From NCBI GenBank assembly GCA_029204225.1, contig CM055092.1:20380036-20444035 (forward strand): a DNA stretch of 64,000 nucleotides, read 5' to 3'. Position 1 is the stretch's first letter, and each line of letters opens with the position of its first letter. This DNA comes from Diphasiastrum complanatum. Taxonomy: Eukaryota > Streptophyta > Lycopodiopsida > Lycopodiales > Lycopodiaceae. The notes under the pieces are model-generated. The model had not been told where the DNA came from and ran no database searches. It was given only the letters and a program-made list of their open reading frames with translations. Shown piece by piece: positions 55,597 through 64,000 of the stretch. Made by a program: the position numbers and the translations under genes.

Positions 55597-58569
55597 AACC
55601 CAATTAACTCTATGAAAATATTTCTCAAAGAGTGCTATTCCATCGCCAATATATGAATCAAAGATTTTTTGAAAAGAATATAATGTTAGACTGAATTTCA
55701 TTCCTTGCATCAACTCATAGATCCTAGTTCACACTAAGATCTAGCTGATTACAACCTACAATGAATAGGTTTCAACAAATCTTATATAACTCCCTAGCTC
55801 TGATACAAATCGATCAGAATCGTTATCAGTAAGTTTTCTATTACCAAAATGTTTTTTAATTTTCTTTCCCTTACATCTTCTACCTAGATATCCACAACAA
55901 TTCATAGAAGATTTTTATATTATCTAGAATATCCTATTGATCCACACTAGAAATAAGTCTTTATTTGTATTAGGATTCCTCCTAGAATCTATGCAATAGA
56001 CATTTCTTATAGATAACTTTCATTTCATCCCCTTCTCCCCCTTTTACTAGGAAACTGCATGAGTTTCCAAGAAGTGCATATCAATCTAGATATGGCCTAG
56101 AAGAAGAACTTCAAAAAATATCAAAAGTAGAAAATATGTGTTGCATAAACGTAACTCAATACTATTAAAGTCTCAACACATTTAGTTAAATGACTTATCC
56201 AAATAAGGATTGTAGGTCACTATAAGGATTGTAAGTCTCGCCCTATGGGTCAATGTAGGCCTACTGACCTCTAATAGAATAATCAAATTATTCCGTTAGA
56301 GTAGTCTTGGGCTGAGAAATAAAGTCTACATGTGGTGACAAAAATATCTTCTTTTGTCTTTGTTCACAATTGTAAACTAAGCCACAACATGATATTGAGC
56401 ATCTAAGTTCTTATATCAATAATTTGTGTATAAAGCATGTAAACAGAATGGTGAGCCTTTGTGGAATATTCTATTTTGTTTTGGCCAACAATTGTATAAG
56501 AAATCACAAGATGATTAAAAGCACATCAAAAGCTTACAAAGATTTCATACACATAAATCATGAAGAAAAATCAAAATATCATATAGAAACTTTATTGACT
56601 CCAACCCATTAAATGTAGAACACAAATAAATTGAGAAAGTTTCATATCTTCAAAATGTGCTTCCAATTCATTAGCGTAAAAGTCTCATATGTTTATTTTT
56701 CGGTCAAAAAAAAAAATAGAATGCATTCTTTTGAAAGTTAACAAATGGCACTAGTGTCCAGGAAGATTATGTCAATTATTTGTATAGGCCTATTTTCCTC
56801 AGAGCAAGTTTTTTGCCCAAAAAGGACCAAATGTTTTGAGAGTGAAATGCATTACATGTATATCTATGAAAGAAGAAAGTGAAAAGAAATGAATGAAAAA
56901 CAAATATCTATATTTATCTTAAAGACAAACCCATAAGGACAAAAGAATTTCAATTTTGTTCACTCAATGAGCATATTTGTGAGGATTTCCATTCATAATA
57001 TAAGAGAAAATGAGTGGAGAAAAACCAATGAGCATTTTCATTATATCTATGAATATGTTATCCATTGAAAGAAAAATACATATAAAATCCTAGATTTCAT
57101 TTTGTAAGATATAATTCAAAAAAAAATCTAGGATTATATCTCCACTTTTCATCAAGAGCATAAGAGTATGAGCTATCATTAATAGATTGTGTTAGACCTA
57201 GCACTCATAAATTGCATCCCATACTTGCATAAGAATGAGAAGGGCATTCGTCTCTAAATTGTGATGGGAATGGAACAATATCTCTATTGAGAGTGCATGA
57301 TAATTGGTTGTATTGTAGTGAAGATTAGTTGTTATTGCCTCTTGAGACTCGATCAATGTCATCTGCATTATACTAATATCAAAGGATGGTGAACATCACA
57401 CACTACTATGTGCTAAGCCCAATGTTGTTGATAATCATAAATTCTGAATTGAGCACTAGATCACGAGGCCCAATCAATGGCCTTAGATTATACCAGTATC
57501 AAAGGATGGTTGGCATCACACAATATAATTCGTTGAGCCCAATGTTGGAGATGGATGTTGTTGATAATCATAGATTGTAGATTCTTCCATATGGGGACCA
57601 CTCTCTCCAATAAAGTAGCCAATGTTAGTTAATTACTTGACGACAAAAATCGAACTAATACCCGCCTCTACAAGACATTTTAAGTAATATGATAGTACAA
57701 AATGTTGACTATAATAGTTAAAACGACTAATTGAATATTAATGAGGTCTCAATTTGCCCAAATGAACTATCAGTTCATGAGTCACAAGAGCTCAGAAGAT
57801 ACAATTGAAGTTAATCACACAATTGTTTAAGAGCTGCAGCCAACTCATAGAGCATACCACCATGGATCAAGATAGGGAGCACAAGGCTATGACACATAAA
57901 TACCCAGGTCCAAGAACAAAAAAGTTTCCATCACTTTGGAGCCACAGATTAGATCAACATAGTAAAGATAGCTGTGGTCAAACTTTCCTTCTCAAGCTCT
58001 TCAAGTCCCTATTAAGACTTCCACTTGAACAACAATAAAGTTCTCTATCTAGATTAGCAAAAGCCATAATCACTTCTTTCTCATGAAAACCTTAACCAGC
58101 CGTTGAGATTTATTAGAGCCAATGCAGTTGCTTATGTACAAACCTGGAAACTGAGGTGCTTTCATATGTAGTTGAGATATGGAAGACTTGGTCCTCTGAG
58201 GAGCAGCACATCTCTCGCAGATCTTGAATTAGCAATCGGCTGACAGAATTATTTGTCCATTTAAGACTTCTAGTAAAAGTCACTTACAAAAACTATCCGT
58301 AATCTTAATTGATTTTCGTTACATTATCAAATACAGAAAGGATGGCTTTTAGTCCCCTCGTTTCAAGAAGGGAAATAGCATCTTAGCCCACCAAGTTGAA
58401 ATAATATATGAAAATTTACAAATAACCCTTTCAGATCTGTATTGCTGGAGCAGTGGAGCTGAAGCCATTAGCATGATCAGCAAAATCTGATGTGAGCGGT
58501 ATGATTACTTGTTGCATTAAATGCAATGAAAATAATGCATGATCAATTGGATATTTAGTGTGAGGAGCC
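55597..58569. other. About 3 kb without a gene
   Basis: AT-rich. No retroelement domain or long frame. The only structure seen is the imperfect tandem pair at 57,368-57,572. The last part (58,400-58,569) would be downstream of the LEA_2 gene and contain its polyadenylation region (complement of aataatgcat, ttattt). Confidence 0.55.
57368..57572 (+). repeat. Imperfect tandem duplication, unit about 115 bp
   Basis: attatacta(a)tatcaaaggatggt, then catcacacacta, then gcccaatgttgttgataatcata occurs at about 57,368 and again at about 57,486 with a 14-bp difference (ggagatggatgttgttg). Confidence 0.75.
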
Positions 58570-59181
58570 TCAAAGTTTGACGTTGTTTTGGCAACTATAG
58601 TTCTCCAAAGATTGATTTTTCAGGGACACTGTGATATCACAGAACGATGTTGCAACCAGGTGTTTTTTGAAAATCCCAAAAATCTTAATACGCCCTGCCA
58701 GCCGAGTGCTTGTGTTTACAGGAAACACATCAGAGGCGATATCAAAGGGCAGATAGGGACTAGACGATATTTTACTGGTGTAGATAGTTACGTTAGTAAG
58801 TACTCTTTCAGTCTTCTGCGCACCGATCTTGCCCGCAGGAACAGGGGCCTCTGCTAGTAGCACACCATGATACATAGCAAACACGGAGGTGTTTGAATAC
58901 TTGAAGCTCACTCTATTGGGATTCTTAACTGACACATTCAGGCTAAGAATAACTGACGTGATAACCGGAGGAATAAGGCCATTTGTTGTTATATTTTGAA
59001 GATTTACCGCATTGACCGTAAATCGAGGATCCTTGCGTTTGAACAAAACTAGGCCAATAATGAGCATAACAATGAAGACAACAAGCGTCGTTGTACAGCA
59101 TAATGCACAGCATTTCACACATTTACGGCGGCGTCCATGGCTAATTTCTTCTACCATCTTAAATCCTTTCTCTTTCTTCAA
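58570..59181 (-). CDS. LEA_2 / NDR1-HIN1-like (NHL) membrane protein
   Basis: Intact single-exon frame of 203 codons. Residues 1-22 are basic and cytosolic (MKKEKGFKMVEEISHGRRRK). Residues 24-47 form one membrane span (CCALCCTTTLVVFIVMLIIG). PRFTVNAV follows, then the LEA_2 beta-sandwich with the usual VSVKNPNRVSFKYSNTSVFA, YHGVLLAEAPVPAGKIGAQK and SFCDITVSLKN. NHL proteins of this size and layout sit in the plasma membrane, and some act in stress or pathogen response; the role here is inferred from family only. A second Met (residue 9, MVEEIS) could also start. Codon use is balanced and there are no lesions, unlike the surrounding transposon debris. Confidence 0.9.
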   Translation of the reverse strand: MKKEKGFKMVEEISHGRRRKCVKCCALCCTTTLVVFIVMLIIGLVLFKRKDPRFTVNAVNLQNITTNGLIPPVITSVILSLNVSVKNPNRVSFKYSNTSVFAMYHGVLLAEAPVPAGKIGAQKTERVLTNVTIYTSKISSSPYLPFDIASDVFPVNTSTRLAGRIKIFGIFKKHLVATSFCDITVSLKNQSLENYSCQNNVKL

Positions 59182-59574
59182 ACTAATGTCAAAACTCCTT
59201 TTTGGTTACAGTTTGCAAACTTTTAAATCAAGTACGTTACTGTGCCGACTATACGCTCTATGATGGAGCCACCGTACCCTGCAAGAACGAAATATTGATC
59301 GATTCAATAATATGATCAAGGATTCAGGCACTAGCAGTTATAACACTTTTGAAATCAGTTTGAACACAATGTTTGGGTCTCTGTAGCATTGAACGTACCT
59401 CCATTTTGGCAATACAGCTAGTGCAGCATCGGGTTATGTACTGACGACTCTGCTTCTCTGAGTCTGCTCGAAGAAGAAGGTGAATAAAGCTTGCTTTCTG
59501 CACCGATACATAAATGAAGTTAAAATGCTGCCATTTATGTATGTTGGATAAGGCTCCTTCACAAGGAAATCTCA
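59182..59574. other. Upstream region of the LEA_2 gene
   Basis: Minus-strand promoter region. No clear TATA box; no coding sequence seen. The 59,324-59,575 minus frame lacks a domain. Confidence 0.45.
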
Positions 59575-59930
59575 TAAATCTTATGAACCTAGATATTGCA
59601 GTATCCCTTTTTTATAATTAGGAATCGGATAAATTTTACAAACCTACAGACTACAGTATCCCTTTTTTATTGAGGAGCTTCTCACGATAAAAAAGGATGT
59701 ATTTTATGAGTCCATTGATGACAGTACCCCTTTTTACCGATAAACTACCCAGACGAAATCTGATCAAACTTATAAAACTATGCATGACAGCATCCCCTTC
59801 TTATTGAGAAATTTCCAATAGATTCTATAAACCTACATTTTACAGCATCCCCTTCTTACTGAGCAACTTCCCATAACACAAATTAACAAATTTACCAGAA
59901 CCTATTCCTGATTTAGGAGCTTCCCGAAAT
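59575..59930 (-). repeat. Degenerate tandem repeat, about six units of 52-70 bp
   Basis: Units share ATRAACCTAnA, ACAGYATCCCYTTYTTA and GAGnAnCTTCCnA at about 59,578, 59,632, 59,698, 59,768, 59,820 and 59,890; the last is the least similar. It lies about 0.4-0.75 kb upstream of the LEA_2 start. Confidence 0.8.
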
Positions 59931-60440
59931 CAAGTTTAATAAAGATATAATACCTACCATTAAGCGCTGAAAGTTTCGCGTCATAATGTGGACGCTGTCT
60001 GCAAGCTAAATAAAGAACTTCCTTGACTCTTTCCTCGGCAGACTGTAGCAACGCTGCGCACAGTATTATGTATCGCCTAAGCAGCATTGACGAAGGTTTT
60101 CGAGGAATACAACGTAATTGATCCATAATAATAATATCCATCCAATCAATATAATTATTAATGAAGTTCTTCTTCACACTCAATCTGATGAGTCATGAAG
60201 AAAACTGTGTTTTTGTGATAGCGCATTGGGTGATGGCGTTGGATCGTGGCGGCTGTTTACGCTGCCTGCCACAAGACTCAGCAAGCAGGTCGTGCACGGT
60301 GGCGTGGCGACTCAAGAAGAAGACGAAGAAGAAAATTCTAACCACAAAATCTAAAACTAATTTTTTTAAAATTTGTTTATTGTGAGTGATGAAGTGGGTC
60401 AAGGAACCTTTTGAAAAAGTCATCTTAAGCGTAAAGGCAT
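59931..60440. other. No gene seen
   Basis: Short overlapping frames on both strands without a recognised domain or splice context. Confidence 0.45.
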
Positions 60441-60442
60441 TC

Positions 60443-60714
60443 ACTTAATGATGTGTAGAGCGGCGGGTTCCGATGCTCGAAGAGAGATTGAGCAACTTGA
60501 AGGATAGTGAGAGGTTGCAATGAAAAAACTAGTTTTAGAGGTAGCAAACCTCAATGGAAATGCTCCCCAAGTTTTCAATAGGCTAGTTGGTGGACTGTCA
60601 GAAGCTGACAAAAAGGTCGACAAATGTTTCTACAAGGAAATGAGAATGCTCGCGCAGTGTGATAATGCAAGTTCCTCAGGCGTCAAAGACATCCATCGTC
60701 TAATCAAATACTAA
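60443..60714 (+). pseudogene. Unrecognised reading frame with two adjacent stops
   Basis: In one frame the plus strand reads HLMMCRAAGSDARREIEQLEG, two stops (TAG TGA near 60,507), then EVAMKKLVLEVANLNGNAPQ, FNRLVGGLSEADKKVDK and MRMLAQCDNASSSGVKDIHR, stop at 60,714. Its amphipathic character before and after the stops suggests an old helical coding stretch. I do not recognise it. Confidence 0.3.
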
Positions 60715-60790
60715 GGAGTCGTTGACGTTCGTGATCTGAGTGAGTGAACAAGCGTGAACAAGCAGTAAGAGTGTAATCAAAATCACAACA

Positions 60791-61845
60791 TCATATATCT
60801 ACGTTAAACACAGATGAAGAACATGTTGCTTCTATATTACAATGAAAGCTTGATGTCCTCCTTGGATTTTGACTTGAAGAAGACTCTTCACCATCAACAT
60901 CCAAAGTATCATCAACATTGTCATCAACATCAAGAATGTTAGATCCAATCACCACATCACCACTTGAATAAACCTTTGGAATGTTTCCTTCATAGAAAAT
61001 GACATCTCTTCCTATGACCACTTTCTTAGTTGAAGGAATATAAACCTTGTAAGCCTTGCTCACCTCACTATAACCGACAAATATACCTTTCTTTGTCCTA
61101 TCATCAAGAGTAATGTTGATATACCAAATACATCCAAAAGTTTTGAAAAACTTGACACTTGGCCTCCTACCAAATAATATCTCAAAAGGTGTTTTGCCAT
61201 CTAAAACAACACTTGGCCACCTACTACATAAGTAATTGGCACACAACAAAGCCTCACCTTCATTCGGTAGCAAACAAGAAGACATCACAAGAGCATCATC
61301 ATTTGAGTTTTGAACATCAACACCATCTTCATCAAGAGTTAGATTTCCTTGCTTATCACCTTGATCTCTCTTCTTCTTGAAGCACTCACTATAAAAGTGT
61401 CCTTTGATTCCACAATAGAAACATTTTAGCTTAGACCTTTTTTTCCTCTTGCCAACAAAGGTAGAAGGCTCACCTTGATCTTCCCCTTTAGACCACTTGC
61501 CTTTGCTCTTGTCCTTTGAGAACATAGCCTCCTCCTCTCCAAGTAGAGATATGGAAGTAGATACTCCTCTTTATAGAAGTCTAAACTCCTCATTCACCAA
61601 GATTTCTTGCAAGTCCTCCATACTTGGCAATGTCTTTTGAATAGAAAATTTTTGAACAAGATTGACCATTCTACAAGCCATTAAGAACTACTTGAACAAT
61701 TTATATCTCCTTAATGCTTTTATCAATACATGCTAACTCATCATTGAATGCTTTAACCCTAAAAAAAAACATGAGCACTTCCATCTTTCTTTTGTGAGCT
61801 CACTAATTTTGGCATGCCTTGGTTTAACATGTCTCTCTTCTTTTT
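60791..61845 (-). mobile_element. Copia deletion derivative: gag zinc knuckle fused in frame to the integrase tail
   Basis: A single 244-codon minus-strand frame (61,525-60,791) starts in the gag linker (MFSKDKSKGKWSKGEDQGEP) and carries zinc knuckle CFYCGIKGHFYSEC and the acidic linker. At about residue 91 (near 61,252) it passes directly into the integrase tail (ALLCANYLCSRWPSVVLDGK, FKTFGCIWYIN, VIGRDVIFYEGNIPKVY). Protease, GAG pre-integrase and integrase core are missing without a frame break. Upstream gag remains (61,845-61,530) carry stops (FNDELACIDKSIKE, VQVVLNGL). RT is absent. It is the same subfamily as 32.3-35.3 kb. Confidence 0.82.
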
Positions 61846-61849
61846 AAAA

Positions 61850-62165
61850 TGAAATGGTCATGGGATCGGAAACCTTTTTACACTCACTTGTGCAAATGCT
61901 TCCTTTATCATCTTTTGTGGCATATGCTTCTCTACTGATTCTAGCGAAATCACATGCCCCTTGTACCAATATAATGTCTAATATTTTTTCAACTTCATTC
62001 ATAATGCTCTCTGTAATTGAAATTTTATCTTTTTTATTCTATTGTTGTTTAACATTGACTTCAAAGACTTAGTAGTTAAAATAGAACCTAATGATCTTCC
62101 AATGGAAATTCCATCGGCCAAATGTTCTTTAGCAACCAATGTAGATCTGTATAGCAAATGAGTTT
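61850..62165 (-). pseudogene. Family I copy C: fragment
   Basis: Minus strand: LVAKEHLADGISIGRSLGSI, then in another frame MNEVEKILDIILVQGACDFA, RISREAY, then in a third frame MIKEAFAQVSVKRFPIP. These align in order with copy A (LNKVQTYLDANVIQGSCADS, RISKNAYF, IVKEAFSQVMVKQTYLPRP at 9.0-9.3 kb). The nucleotide match extends upstream (ttggttgctaaagaacattt versus ttggtggcaaagaactattc). It is cut on both sides by copia sequence. It shows that the family is repeated in this genome. Confidence 0.6.
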
Positions 62166-64000
62166 TCAGAAAATAGTTAGTAATGATTTGGACACAAACT
62201 ATACTGAACAAATTGGACACAAATAAAAAGTTCTTTCAATAAGCTAGAACTTACTTGAATGTACGAATTTTTCTCTGATTCAGTTGAAGATAATGCTACT
62301 AAGGTCTGCTTTCGGCTGTTCCATGAGATTGGGCTTTGATTTAATAGGAATACAAATCCAGAAGTTGACTTTCTGGTGTCAATATCTCCTACCCAATCTG
62401 CATCTGTATATTCTTCAAGAATACTGACAAATTGGCTGCTTCCATAACAGATGTTGAGATGTTTTGTAGCTTGGACATACTTCATGACCTTCACGAGAGC
62501 TTTCCAATGAATTGGCCCTAGATTCGATAGGAATTGGCTGAGAGAGCTAATGGAGTATGCTAAGTCGGGTCGAGTGCAGAGCATAGCATACATGAGTGAC
62601 CTGATAATGGAGTGAAATGGATATTGCTTCATTTCCTCCTTCTCTGCCTCGGATTGTGGACATTGCTCCTTCAACAACTTCAGACCAGGTCGAGTGGGAA
62701 GTAGCCCGATTTGCAATTGGTCATTCTATATTTTTCAGTACGTTGATGAGATATCGTTGTTGAAGATCTGTCTGTTGGGTCGATCTTGATAGATCTGGAT
62801 TCCGAGACAATAATGGGCTGGACTCATATCGTCATTTTGTACTCATGTGATAACATGCATTTCATATTTTTCATCAAATTCAAGTTGTTACTAAAAAGTA
62901 ACGTATCATCAACATAGAGAGTGATGATAATGAAGGAATTGGACTTGAAGTAAACATTCGAGTCTATCGAGTTTGGAATAAAACCATTCTCAATTAGAAA
63001 TGCATTGATCTTTTGAAACCAGGCTCTTGGTGATTGCTTCAAACCATAGAGAGCCTTGTGATGCACACTAGGTGCTTCTTAATCTTGAGCTTGTATCCCT
63101 CTGGCTATGACATGTAGATCTCCTCATCGATAGTTCCATTGAGGAAGGCAGTTTGGACATCCATTTGGTGGACTTCAAGATCGGCTATAGCTGCAAAGGA
63201 GAGTAGTAGGCGAATCAAAGCATGCTTAACGACATGGCTGAAGGTCTCCGAATAATCCAGATCTGGGATCTGGAAGAAGCCTTTGGCGACAAGCCTGGCC
63301 TTGTATCGATTGAGTCTTCCTTCAACATCATACTTTCCATTTGCATGGAATAGGGTTTTGATCCTTTGGCAGCTCAATAACAGTCCGTATTCGATTCTCA
63401 ATAGTATAATCAAATTTGGTTTCCATTGCAGCTTTCCAGTGATCAGCATCAGGTGTTGACATTATCTCAGAAATAGTGTTTGGTTCCTGCACATCCATGA
63501 ATCGGGATGGAGGTTGTCTGGACCGGTTCGATCTTTTGGGTTGAACTTTGGTCCTCTAATGTAAATTGTCTTGTCGAGGGTCTGTGTCATTGTCGGAGGA
63601 GTCGGTGTCGACCTTGTGATCCATCTTGAGTTCGAAGTTGTCGACTCTTGGACTAGAAGTCGATGGAGCTTTCCCCTTGTGGTCGATAAATTTGTCTGCC
63701 ACAAAAATGACATCTCTACTGGTAAACGATTTCTGAGTGTCCACGTTGGAGAGTTTGTATGCCTTGTGATTTGGGGAATAGCCGATGAAGATCAATTTCC
63801 TATTGGTGTTGTCCAACTGATTTCTTAGATCTTCAGAAACCTGAGTGTAGGTAATGCATCCAAACACTCTGATATGCTTGAGTAATGGCTTCGATCCTGT
63901 CCACACCTCATAGGGTATTTTGACATTCAGAGCCTTGGTGATGGATCACTTTTGTAAATAGGCTGCTGTAGTAACAGCTTTTGCCCAAAATTTCTTTGTA
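62166..64000 (-). mobile_element. Ty1/copia pol fragment, integrase tail to RNase H, minus strand
   Basis: From the right window edge: the integrase C-terminus (63,906-63,556: GSKPLLKHIRVFGCITYTQV, FTSRDVIFVADKFIDHKG), the RT start (63,449-63,105: GRLNRYKARLVAKGFFQIPD, YSETFSHVVKH, QMDVQTAFLNGTIDEEIYMS) and RT middle (63,066-62,824: HKALYGLKQSPRAWFQ, FIIITLYVDDTLLFSNN). RNase H follows (62,716-62,177: SLMYAMLCTRPDLAYSISSL, DADWVGDIDTRKSTSGF, WNSRKQTLVALSSTESEKN). YVDD is intact, but frame shifts separate the parts. It is cut at 62,166 before the end of RNase H and continues beyond the window. Confidence 0.88.

Overview
This is nuclear DNA from a land plant with a large, retrotransposon-rich genome. 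A gymnosperm, fern or lycophyte would fit, but I cannot name the species. The signs are GT-AG introns, wall-to-wall Ty1/copia and Ty3/gypsy wreckage, long (CT)n/(GA)n tracts, a plant LEA_2 gene, a plant-type arginine decarboxylase pseudogene and one gene with a 10-kb intron. There are no bacterial operons, CRISPR arrays or rRNA genes, and I recognised no tRNA.

Layout. 1-7.4 kb: minus-strand copia fragments, one broken by a plus-strand LTR fragment. 8.5-10.9 kb: a decayed copy (I-A) of an unnamed multi-exon family, here 'family I'. 11.0-11.8 and perhaps 16.4-17.4 kb: minus-strand remains of a second unnamed family ('family II'), split by a plus-strand copia element (11.8-16.4 kb). 17.4-19.0 kb: another copia 3' end. 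20.2-31.8 kb: a four-exon minus-strand gene for a 393-residue membrane-anchored methyltransferase-like protein. Its third intron (20,799-30,822) holds an unnamed plus-strand gene (family III), a small ORF beginning like the histone H3 tail, second copies of families II and I, and an arginine decarboxylase pseudogene. 32.3-35.3 kb: a truncated plus-strand copia whose LTR carries a MITE-like insertion. 35.3-50.2 kb: a decayed plus-strand gypsy element invaded at 37,661 by a 10.9-kb minus-strand composite of copia and gypsy parts, flanked by a perfect 5-bp repeat. 51.1-55.6 kb: a copia element with both LTRs and a perfect target-site duplication but most of pol missing. 55.6-58.5 kb: no genes seen. 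58.6-59.2 kb: an intact LEA_2/NHL-type gene with a roughly 60-bp tandem repeat upstream. 60.8-64 kb: two minus-strand copia fragments with a third piece of family I between them.

Likely functional host genes are the split gene (20,158-31,758) and the LEA_2 gene (58,570-59,181). The H3-tail-like ORF is open and has a plausible TATA box, but its status is unknown. All the retroelements show lesions. The most interesting material is the family I/II/III and H3-tail cluster. I found no link to a named family. Families I and II sit beside each other at two loci, and family I also at a third, which suggests a multi-gene repeat or mobile unit.
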